Positions 55,282 to 64,000 of a DNA stretch of 64,000 bases are shown piece by piece. Positions within the stretch are counted from its first letter, which is position 1; the number at the start of each line of letters is the position of its first letter. Location: the NCBI GenBank assembly GCA_947462335.1, contig OX381719.1, forward strand, positions 67,197,534-67,261,533, read 5' to 3'. The notes beneath the pieces are model-generated. The model was not told the origin of the DNA, searched no databases, and saw only the letters and a program-made list of their open reading frames with translations. The DNA comes from Harmothoe impar. Its lineage: Eukaryota > Annelida > Polychaeta > Phyllodocida > Polynoidae. The translations under genes were made by a program, and so were the position numbers.

Positions 55282-57279
55282 AAGGGTGTGAGCCATAGCA
55301 GCGTCCTCATGTATGGCTGCCATTCTAGACTTGTTATCTAAAAGTTAAAATTTAACTAATTCATTTTAGTTTTGACACTTACAAACATATCTAATGCAAT
55401 GAAAATTGGTGTGTTTATATTCCTATGAATTTATATAGGATTTCGATGGTGACAACAATGACTGAAATGACTTAATGTTAACAGATGTGGAGGAAATCTA
55501 TGAACACTGAAAGCAATTATGATTTTTTTGCCAAATCATAGAAAGAATCTGTATGGATATTTTACTACGTACATGTGTATTCTAGGTAAATCCAAGAGAT
55601 CTAAGGTGAAACCTCTGGAGCAACTGAGAAATATTGCGATTAGTGAACCTAGAATGGAATGGCCTGGGACTGGGCCGTGATCAGTGTCCTGCCGGGGTTG
55701 AGGCGGTGCACCCACCCCTCCTCCAGTCCCACTAGCCACATTTCAGACCCCCACCTATCTGGTACCACTTTAAAGCCAGATTAACAGATTGTAGCCTGAT
55801 ACCATCATCATTACAGTAATTGAAACATAGGCCACCCCTATCCACAACTTTTTGAGTGAAAAAGGCACCCTATTTCTCCAAACACTGATATCATTTATGT
55901 ACAAGGAACATAGAACATCATCACAATTTGTTTCGCTGACACACATGCACAGGTTGTTTTAAGTATCCCAAATGAATGGGGGGGGCAGCAAGTGTTTTGC
56001 CTTTAAGGATTTAAGACTAGCCATCCATCTCCCTACATGTGTAAAGAATCCACATACACTGGTCTATGTGCAGATGTGCATGCAGCTGTAAAAACCGGCA
56101 TTGCTGCGCCCCTCCCCCGAACCCGACCAAATAGAAAGCTGTGACAAACAATCGGAGGTTGGGTACGGGGCAGGGGGTGCGGGTGAGTGGGGAGGGGGAG
56201 GGGGTAGACCGCCCCTGGGAATGAGGACGGACTTTGCAGCACAGGGCGTCCTTTCCTCCTGGCCTTTGCTTAGACCTGATAGGATCCTACTGGTAGTTTA
56301 CAATCTTACACAGGCAATCAGACTCACCAGTTAGTATATAGTCATGTAGTTAGGGTACAAAATAATAGAAAATGTAATAACGGCTCAAAGATTGGTCATA
56401 TCCTTCATCCCCACTGTTGGTACAGTGTTATGGATTGATACTTCGGGATAAACCATATGAATTGATTATAAGATACAGTACCGACACAAAAGAGTAAAGA
56501 GGAACTAATAAATAAAGGACTTTATATGACATGAAGGGAGGCTCATTAAATGTTTCTTAATAAAAATTCTTATAGTCACAAGATACAAGAGACAAGATTG
56601 GTCCAATGCAGCAAAAGAGCTAATTGCAAGATCCAGAATAACATATAAGGCAGAAAATATATGTAATAAACTGCACTGAGAGAATGATGGAAGACTTCAA
56701 ATCTGAATCTCACTCTCAACGAAGGCTTGATGTTAAGCTGCAGATTCATCTAGGTTTATACCGGGCACACTTACCTTTTGTCAGATTCCATCCATGGTAT
56801 ATTTTCAATATGATACATTTTTTAAGATAAATGTATATACTCATGTTAAATCATTCTGAAAACCTGAAATGCAGACCCTAATGGGATCAATGTGAACAGG
56901 CTGCTATCCAGGATGAATAAACTAATTTTAGAAGAAGGTATTATTTAATCAAAATATACAAAAGCTTGCTTAATGGATCATTCCAAAGTATTTGTTAGAG
57001 TAGATCATACAACCCTCATTGAAAAACAAGGACATTTAGAGTTACACAGAACAATGGTTAAATCATAGATAATTCTATAGCTACAAAAGTTACTGTTTCT
57101 AGAAAACTCACTGTTTCGAGGAAATTCAAAGGTGAAGTTGAAGTTGGAAATTTGTTTATTTATACTGGACATCATATACTAGGTATATTACACTAAGGAA
57201 AAAAATAATAGGGAGTGCTTGAATGTTTTCCGACATTCACAGTGACTCTCTTGTCAAGGTGCCACTGACCAATATTGTA
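55282..57279. other. Intergenic, nothing recognised
   Basis: Mixed AT-rich sequence with a GC-rich, G-run segment at 56155-56215. ORFs are short and lack domain signals. No RNA gene was recognised. Confidence 0.4.
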
Positions 57280-57640
57280 TTTACAGTAAAACATGTGGTT
57301 TACCACATCCTTTATATTAAAGATGAAAAACAAGGGACCTAAAACAGATTCCTATGGAACACAAGAGCCAACACCGACTCTATCTGAACTTGTGAAATGT
57401 ATTTTGGTATATTGAGTGTCATGCAAGCCAAGCTTACCTAAGATTTCAAAAAAATATGTGGAACTGGGTCAAAAGCCTTTTTTACATCCAGAAAGAAGGC
57501 AGGAGACCCCATGCTCTGCTTTCATATACATCATTCAAGAGGCTGAAAATAGCATCGCCTGTATCTGAACCAGGGCTTTAACCATACTGTTTGTCACATA
57601 GAAGTTCAGCATCGCCCACCACCTGTATCAAATGTATGTG
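57280..57640 (-). pseudogene. Dead non-LTR reverse transcriptase fragment
   Basis: On the minus strand, with frameshifts and stops, translation gives in order QYG..PGSDTGDAIFSLLND, FFLDVKKAFDPVPH (RT motif A), and VP-stop-ESVLGPLFFIFNIKDV (a decayed motif B GVPQGSVLGPL). This is the RT core of a LINE unrelated in detail to the one at 49-55 kb. The YADD box was not found. It is a short, 5'- and 3'-truncated relic. Confidence 0.7.
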
Positions 57641-58109
57641 CATCATTTGTTTTGGCTATTTTCGAAAGAACCTATAGAAGCAAAATTCATCTCCAATTAG
57701 TGAAAAATAGGGGACTAGTAAGAGATATAGAAATCCAATATCCTGAGAACCTGGCTGTAAATACAATTGTGTAAGGGTTAGATACATGAGTATAGTACAT
57801 AAATAAATTATGGCAATCTGAACCTCGTTCAGTCCTCTTGGAACAATGGCATTTACACCTGTACACATCTCATCTCATCGAACCAATAATGCAACATTTC
57901 ATCAGGTGCCTGCTTTCTAGATCTAAGAAAGGCTTGGATCTGAGCAGCTTTTGGCACGTCTTGGCTTATTTAGGAATTCAGGTTCAATATATTAGCATCA
58001 GGTAGCTTCTGTGCAAAAGGGTGTCCCAGGTGGCCATAACTGTCTTTGCACAAGTGATTGACACATGAGAAGAAAATGCATTTGATTGCATTTGTTGATT
58101 CTGTGCAAC
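57641..58109. other. Intergenic, nothing recognised
   Basis: No gene or repeat recognised. Confidence 0.4.
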
Positions 58110-58541
58110 CTGGTTACTCAACCCGGCCAGGTTACCTTATATGACCTGGTTGGCTACTGAGCCCAGCTGCTCTCCGACGCCTGTGGCCTGCTATATATAA
58201 GGCATGCCACTGTCGGTCACTGGCAGTTGCTACTGGCCACTCAGACTTAGGAGGACACTCACTGAGGACCTTCTAGGTCTTGCTGCTTTACACAACTCCC
58301 ACTCACAGAGCTTAGGACCAACCGTGTTCACCATATTGATCATCCACCCATTGGGTTAAGAAGCACCTGGTCCAGGTTCTGCCAAAATATCTAGACAGAA
58401 GTATATGTACACCTAGTGTGACCAGGATCGACTATGAAACCTGTTTGCCTCAACACACCTGAATAAAGAAGGATCTTTAAACTGCTCAACCACCTGTGTC
58501 TGTTCCTTGGGAGAATAGCTGGAAGTCATACTGTCCTTACA
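58110..58541 (+). mobile_element. Possible solo LTR
   Basis: The segment has the layout of an LTR: TGTGCAACCTGG at the start, a TATATAA box at 58194-58200, a candidate transcribed region, AATAAA at 58462-58467 and an ACA end at 58541. No primer-binding site, matching second LTR or target duplication was found, so the boundaries are estimates. It is different in sequence from the 59.8-60.1 kb LTR. A promoter-like unique sequence is the alternative. Confidence 0.35.
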
Positions 58542-59780
58542 ATTATTAGTAGTCGGATACTTGGACGGCTCCTCAGCAGTCCTAGCCTATCCCAAATATA
58601 GCAATCACTGCACTACTATACTAAGTTAATAGTTTAACTATAAAACTTTAACATCAGACTATCTATATTCTAGAGTACATAAGTCATCATATAGAAGTAA
58701 TGCATACTAGAATGACTCGATGGTTTGCATCTATTAAAATATGTGGAATGCTAAACAGTTTTAGACCCAAGAGTGTACATGGAGAGCAAAGTGCAGCTCA
58801 TGGACAACATATTGGACAATATATTGCAGTACATGAAGTATCCACCATCACAGCAAGATCTCCTACCTATGTTTGGTAGGGTATGTGTCAGTATATAAGG
58901 CTGCAAAGGGATATATTAGAACTTTTTCTTCCATATCTTGCACTATGTATGTTCAGAGAACTGTAAAACTATTGCCATGCAGGTCAATTACAATAAAAAA
59001 ATGTAACCACCATGATCATTTTTTAAGTTGTGAAATACACTGACGCTTTATCCCACCACTCTATTATGATGTAGAGATGGGCATAACCAAAGTTGACCTA
59101 GGGACCCACAACAGGCAAATTAATATATTGAATTAATGTCAGAGCCAGCAAAAAGTGAATGAAAAAGCAACAGATGAATGCTATAATTGGAAATTACCTT
59201 TTGTGGGGAAAGGTGTGATGGAAATTGAACTATGAACAAGTTTTAACTGTGCTGCTAGGCAGGTTATGTTGCTAAGCAACTAGATTTCCTAGCTACACAA
59301 ATTAGTTCATTGAGTTAATTTAGTGGGGCTGGGTGACTTAATCATGTCACAATTTGCCTTAACAGTATGCTAAGACTGTAGCTCTAGATAATTGCTTATA
59401 AGAGCAGATTGCTATGCATACACTACGGTTGTTAAGCAACTGTCTCTTCTAGTAGCAAACCAAATGGATTCTTTGTACCCCATTTAGGAGGATAGGTAAG
59501 GTTAAAATTCTGCTGTGATCTGTATTGTCATAATAGGAAATGATGTTGTGATTATCTGGCAGCAATGTTGGATTTCCCGCATTTTTTTAATGGAAGCACA
59601 CAAAGGACACTCCAGGGCTATTGAGAGGTGAAACCTGATATAAAGCCAAGCCATTCCTGAAATTATTTTCCCACTTAGGCCTAGAATTCATCTTAAATTC
59701 CTGTTATATAATTTTAGTTAGGAGCCAAATATCAAAAAGATGCCTTGTAAAAAAGTGCTAGGTGTTTTAGAGTAAACATA
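58542..59780. other. Intergenic with palindromic GTTGCTAAGCAAC words
   Basis: No gene. GTTGCTAAGCAAC at 59268-59280 and GTTGTTAAGCAAC at 59428-59440 resemble the inverted half-sites bound by RFX proteins; 17957 has a third related word. Significance is unknown. Confidence 0.35.
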
Positions 59781-60083
59781 TGTGTAGGGGACTCGAATCC
59801 CACTCGGATCGCAGTTATATAAGCCACCGTAAGATAATGGTTCGTGACCAATATACAGAGGGCGCGAGTGTTGGTAAGGGGGCGCTGCGATCGGGTAGGG
59901 TGGGATATATAAGGCCGGAAGGCTCAGTGGTAGACAGACCTCATCAGGTCTCGTCCCGAACAAGAACCGAACTTAGATTACTGTAGTAGGAAACGTGAAT
60001 AAAACTCTCTCTCTTTGCATCCAGAACGTATAAAGAACCTTCCGAGTTGTTTATTCTGCGACCGTAAAATACTAAACTCTACA
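59781..60083 (+). repeat. 5' LTR of the gypsy element
   Basis: About 303 bp, beginning TGTGTAGGGG (or TGTAGGGG at 59783) and ending CTCTACA directly before the primer-binding site. It contains TATATAAG at 59906-59913, a likely transcription start about 30 bp later, and AATAAA at 59998-60003. The 3' LTR lies outside the window, so the start cannot be checked by comparison. Confidence 0.75.
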
Positions 60084-60084
60084 T

Positions 60085-60096
60085 TGGTGCCGTGAC
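60085..60096 (+). other. Primer-binding site, tRNA-His
   Basis: TGGTGCCGTGAC is complementary to the 3' end of animal tRNA-His (GTCACGGCACCA) and lies one base after the LTR end. It is the same as in the decayed copy at 5454-5465. Confidence 0.85.
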
Positions 60097-60117
60097 CAGT
60101 CGAGATAGCAGGCCATC

Positions 60118-62502
60118 GTGGCGGAGGCCCGACCAAAAGAGGGGGAGGGGGAATCGAGGATTGAAGAATCGTTAGAGGATGGGGAACTGGATTGCAGTCT
60201 GAGGAATATAGATCGAGTGTGGGCCAGTGCATCGAAAATGCAAACCCCAACTGAGAAACGAACCGCTAGACGGGAATTAATGGACTCGTTAGGCTTGATT
60301 ACGCCTGGCATATTCGAAATAGGTCAGAAGACAGAAGATAGGGATCGGAAGAGACGATTAGAGGAGGACCGGATATACCAGGAGAAAGTACGGGCCGATC
60401 AACGCATCATGCAGCAACAGTATAGTGCCATGAATGACGAGTTGGTACAATTGATGAAAGATAGGGATGATCAGATTGAATCGAACAGAAGGATCACGAT
60501 GGGGTTAAGGGAAGGAACGGAACAGTTATCCCGTGACAAAAATTACATCTCTAGTCAACTGGCTGAGCAACAGAGACTTCTAGCAATGCAGAAGGGGGAG
60601 GAGAATTCCATTCGAAAACGAATGGAACAGGAGCGAATGATTTTAGAGAAGGATAGAGAAGAGGCAAAGAAGTCAAGAAGTCTGAGAGACCAGTATGAAA
60701 TTGAGGTGAATCGACAGTCCGTGAAAATGAATTCCATTATAAAGGAACGTAAGGAAAAAGAGGCGGACGCGCTGCAATTTTTTAAAGATTATGAAGTAGA
60801 AAAAGAGAGAATTGCAGAGGAACGAAGGTTGGCGAAAGAGGAGTTGGAGGAGTTGAGAAAAAGGAAAGAGGAGGTTACCGATTCTTTTCTGGCCTATCAG
60901 ATGGCGTTGGAGGAGGAACAAAAGGAGCAGGAGGTTGATGCCCAATCGACTCCGAAGCCTATTCTGAAAGGTTTCAACCCTTTTACTAGTGATAAAGGCA
61001 TGTCAAATGTAAAGGAAGGCCGATATCAGACTGACCAGGACTCAAATAGACGAGTGACCATTGGTCATACCGACACGAGGGACATTACGCCGCGGGAGGT
61101 TCCGAAAGACCGGGTGAACCACAGCTACGGATCGTTGAACCCGTTTGCGGATGACACAATAATTGGTCCGCAACCGCCAAGTGGAGCCCCGATATATGAC
61201 GTCACGTACCAGTACGCTATTCCAGGTGCAGCACCGATAGACCCGCACAGTTTTAACCCCGGCCAGACCACAAACCCTAGTCAGACGCAGGATCCCGGAG
61301 GAAACAATACGGGCACCACCGGTAATGGTACCAATCAGGGTACAACAGGCACGACGGGTGGTGGCGGGAATGCTGGATCGGTTGCAGAGAAACAAAGACT
61401 TACGAGACGGGCTTCAATGTCCCCCGCCACAGCAGCGATTTATGACGCGGATCCTTGTATCCAAAACATGGGCGTAGATTGTTGTAGCCTGAAGGGGAAT
61501 GAGGCAGCGGAAATAATGGACTGGAGTCAGAGGCAGTCGGATCGCCTGGTTTGGAGTGCCAATGCTGCGAGGAAACCTATCCGAGAAACGAAGAGATTTA
61601 ATGGGCTGGACTGGAAGGAGAGTTATCAGGACTTTTGTGATGATAACAAATATCACGGATGGGATAAGAACGCTTCATTGGGACCATTGATAAAATGGCT
61701 GAACGGGGGCCCGGGTCGGATTGCTGTTGATGAGTGGCGGTTGATATATGGAGACACCGGTACATACGATCAACTGGTCAATTCGGCGACTTATCTATTC
61801 GGCACCCTAGTGGCAACTGACCCATGGCAGGAGTTCCAATCTCGTACCCAGAAACCAAAGGAATCTCCGAAAATGTATGGACTCGAGCTGCAACGATTGC
61901 TCCAGAAGGCAAGACCAAACTGGAGGCGTGATGATGAATATTTTTTGGAAGAATTATTCACGCACTACATTAAAGGATTGAGGGATCCGGCACATGCAAA
62001 ATTAGTACAAAAGGAATGGGTTCGAGGCACATCCATGGTTGATCTGTTTGTTTCATTGGACCAGTTTGAAAAGAAACGTCGCCTGTTAGCATGGTTCGAA
62101 CCGCAGAGTCGGGTACATGCAGTACATGAGGAGGACAGGGATGATTCCTCCGGTGATTCGGAAGACGAACATATTGCTGGGGTCAAAGTGGACGGGAAAA
62201 ACAAAAATCGATGGAAGAAAAGGTCTACTCCAACAGATACTCACGTCAGATCCGTTGAGAAACCCGTAGAAAACAAAGTTGAATCCACCAGCAGTAATGC
62301 TCCGGAAGAAACGAGTATGGGTAAGATAATGGAGGCCATGATGAAACAGATGAAAGATGTGATGGAGGTTAAACGAAAACCGAGAACGGACCGATCAACT
62401 ATTAAATGTTTCAGATGTCAAGAAATGGGGCATTTCGCCTCGTCTTGTACTGCAGAGAAACCCGTATGGAGAGAACGTAAGGAGGAGGAATCGGAAAATT
62501 AG
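60118..62502 (+). CDS. Ty3/gypsy Gag polyprotein
   Basis: A 795-codon open frame (including stop). It opens with GTG in the context ATCGTGGCGGAGG; a stop lies at 60106-60108 and the first ATG is at about 60238, so either the original ATG was lost or initiation is at that later Met. Residues ~85-290 are a long Glu/Arg/Lys coiled coil. A linker has HSYGSLNPF at about 336 and a Gly/Thr-rich stretch near 390-420. A capsid-type domain (~423-665) has RRASMSPA, WKESYQDF, W.EFQSRTQKPKESPKMYGLEL and RPNWRRDDEYFLEELF..YIKGLRD. A CCHC zinc knuckle (CFRCQEMGHFASSC) ends it near residue 770. Gag packages element RNA into particles. Homologous fragments occur at 3085-5417. Confidence 0.85.
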   Translation: MAEARPKEGEGESRIEESLEDGELDCSLRNIDRVWASASKMQTPTEKRTARRELMDSLGLITPGIFEIGQKTEDRDRKRRLEEDRIYQEKVRADQRIMQQQYSAMNDELVQLMKDRDDQIESNRRITMGLREGTEQLSRDKNYISSQLAEQQRLLAMQKGEENSIRKRMEQERMILEKDREEAKKSRSLRDQYEIEVNRQSVKMNSIIKERKEKEADALQFFKDYEVEKERIAEERRLAKEELEELRKRKEEVTDSFLAYQMALEEEQKEQEVDAQSTPKPILKGFNPFTSDKGMSNVKEGRYQTDQDSNRRVTIGHTDTRDITPREVPKDRVNHSYGSLNPFADDTIIGPQPPSGAPIYDVTYQYAIPGAAPIDPHSFNPGQTTNPSQTQDPGGNNTGTTGNGTNQGTTGTTGGGGNAGSVAEKQRLTRRASMSPATAAIYDADPCIQNMGVDCCSLKGNEAAEIMDWSQRQSDRLVWSANAARKPIRETKRFNGLDWKESYQDFCDDNKYHGWDKNASLGPLIKWLNGGPGRIAVDEWRLIYGDTGTYDQLVNSATYLFGTLVATDPWQEFQSRTQKPKESPKMYGLELQRLLQKARPNWRRDDEYFLEELFTHYIKGLRDPAHAKLVQKEWVRGTSMVDLFVSLDQFEKKRRLLAWFEPQSRVHAVHEEDRDDSSGDSEDEHIAGVKVDGKNKNRWKKRSTPTDTHVRSVEKPVENKVESTSSNAPEETSMGKIMEAMMKQMKDVMEVKRKPRTDRSTIKCFRCQEMGHFASSCTAEKPVWRERKEEESEN

Positions 62503-62506
62503 AGGG

Positions 62507-63310
62507 GGTTATTAGTAACGGCAAACAGATAACCACTGTAGAAAGTTGCCAAAATGCCTTCGACGCGAATGTATTTGAATCAGGTACCGACCAATCGCCC
62601 AGCAGCACGGGTCAAGAAGAAGGGCCAGAATCGTGTGGGGCTGGGGGGACTAGTGAAGAAATTGCCATGGGGAGCAGAACCGGGAAACCGGACACTAGTA
62701 CAGAGGACGGGTGGATAGAGGAGTTGACCAGAGTAAGTGGCATCCGCCTTCCCCGAGGTCATCCGTGTCTGAATTATTTTAAGAACCATGGATTCGATCT
62801 TGGGTTGGAAACTGATATCAAGAGATTCGCTAGTAATCCGTCTGTGTTGGACGGGAAGAGATGGTATGTGTCGGTATCAGTGAATGGCAGGTTGGAGATT
62901 TTTTGATAGATAGTGGGGCTAGCCACTCCTTTATCTCCAAGAAGTTCTTTGATTTGGTGTCCGACATGGATGAGGACCTCACAACGAGGGTAAATGCATG
63001 TGGGGCCGACGGAAGCAAAATACCAACATTTGGTAGGACCGATGATTGTAGTATTGGGAGGAAGGGAATACGTATTTTCACCGACGGTGGCGGAGATAGA
63101 GGATGTTGGAATCTTAGGAATGGACTTCGCGTCATTATATGGCGCTATATTGGACCCGGTTACGGGCAAATTAAAGTTGAACCATCCGTATAGAGACCGA
63201 ATCCAATGTATAGCCAAGAATGTTAGTGGAATGGCGTGTGTAGCACAAACCGTAAAAATACTGCCCGGAACGGCCTGTGATGTCTTGATGTCATCCATCC
63301 GATGTTTAGG
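62507..63310 (+). pseudogene. Ty3/gypsy protease region (frameshifted)
   Basis: Translation in successive frames gives GIRLPRGHPC, NPSVLDGKRWYVSVSV, then the active site FLIDSGASHSFIS (aspartic protease D-S-G near 62905) and further on VGILGMDFASLYG (the ILG motif that completes a retropepsin fold). Reading shifts from one frame to another at about 62885, back at about 63040 and away again near 63305. The mature enzyme would cleave Gag-Pol. At least three indels mean this copy's pol is not translatable as one chain, unless the indels are sequencing errors. Confidence 0.78.
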
Positions 63311-64000
63311 GGTCAAGCGGGAGTATTCGAACCGGACATGGAAATGTTGAAGGAGAAGGGATTGGAGTCAGCAGACACTTTGGTGGGAAATGCCTCATGG
63401 GCAGTAACTCCTGTGACCAATCCGGGTTTGAAGACTGTATATCTAAATAAAGGCACTATAACAGGCAAGGTTGTACTCGCAGAGGCGGTCACCGATAGTC
63501 GAATGGACATATGCAGTATAAGTGAAAAACCTGAACTGGAAGAGGGAGTGAATCAATTGTTGAAAGATTCCGCGTTGGAGAGTGGCGAGCAGAAAGGTTT
63601 ATTAAGGAACGTACTGGAGGAATGTGCGACGGCATTCGCGAAACAAGGAAAACCGTTGGGGAGGACTGATAAAGTATTGCATTGTATAAAGACTGGGGAT
63701 GCGGAACCTTTCAAAATACCATACCGCCGACTGCCTCTAGCCAAGAAAGTGGTGGCTGAGGAAGAAATCGGAAAGATGTTGAAAGAAGGGGTGATTGTCC
63801 CGAGTACGAGCCCTCGGAGTAGCCCGGTATGTATGGTAACCAAGAAAGATGGAAGCATCAGATTCTGTATCGATTATCGTAAGTTGAATGGATTGACCAA
63901 GAAGAACTCATATCCTCTCCCTCGGATAGACGAGACTATTGATTCCCTGGGAGGAAATAAATGGTTTTGTACGATTGATCTACAATCCGGATACTGGCAG
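63311..64000 (+). CDS. Ty3/gypsy reverse transcriptase, N-terminal part (runs off the window)
   Basis: The frame is open from about 63311 to the window end; the first ATG is at 63338. A linker of about 110 residues is followed by the gypsy RT start: PYRRLPLAKKVVAEEEIGKM, EGVIVPSTSPRSSPVCMVTKKDG (spaced), RFCIDYRKLNGLTKKNSYPLP and FCTIDLQSGYWQ, which carries the first catalytic Asp. The rest (YxDD, RNase H, integrase) must lie beyond 64000. It is the pol continuation of the element whose LTR begins at 59781. Confidence 0.85.

Overview
This window is repeat-dense animal nuclear DNA. It has a spliced BTB-domain gene, eukaryotic tRNA genes with internal A and B boxes, TATA/AATAAA-type signals, and a mix of CR1/L2-like LINEs, Ty3/gypsy and DIRS-like retroelements, pogo/Tigger-like MITEs and a Polinton-related element. 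That mix is typical of marine invertebrates (molluscs, amphioxus, hemichordates and similar groups). I cannot name the species from sequence alone. Only the BTB gene looks like an ordinary host protein gene; almost everything else is mobile or satellite DNA.

Layout. 1-830: poly-G/poly-C rich repeats. 830-2243: an 83-bp satellite built of ATCATGAT palindromes. 2243-5466: a decayed gypsy gag-protease copy on the minus strand, ending exactly at its tRNA-His primer-binding site. 5467-8500: diverged copies of a long tandem repeat, interrupted by a 1.1-kb foldback element. 8970-11050: interspersed repeat 'B'. 11462-12023: a Tigger-like MITE. 12619-13040: a 31-bp minisatellite. 14153-15616: the two-exon BTB-BACK gene. 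18537-19456: two duplicated tRNA-Ala(GGC)-like genes. 19957-23213: a 3'-truncated DIRS-like element on the minus strand. 23365-31217: ten units of a ~775-bp satellite with higher-order structure. 31230-44000: an inverted copy of repeat B, split by an insertion that itself carries a 9.5-kb Polinton-like element. 49400-55281: a near full-length CR1/L2-like LINE. 57280-57640: a dead RT fragment. 58110-58541: a possible solo LTR. 59781-64000: the 5' part of a gypsy element of the same clade as the 2-5 kb copy.

The most interesting object is the 31940-41465 element. It has AG...CT termini, long inverted repeats and a perfect 6-bp target duplication (CCCGTG), as Polintons/Mavericks have, but it carries no integrase, packaging ATPase, protease or capsid genes. 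Its three genes are a tandem death-domain protein, a protein with tandem PC4-like (ssDNA-binding) domains, and a protein-primed type B DNA polymerase with an OTU-like and zinc-finger N-terminal part, interrupted by one stop codon. It looks like a replicating satellite or derivative mobilised by a Polinton integrase in trans. The terminal repeats are arrays of E-box/ETS/CRE promoter motifs.

The second unexpected object is the LINE at 49.4-55.3 kb. Its ORF1 protein carries a NADAR (YbiA-like) domain after the usual coiled coil and RRM-like region, which suggests an ADP-ribose-related activity in a retrotransposon particle protein. All functional statements about these elements are inferences from motifs read by eye.
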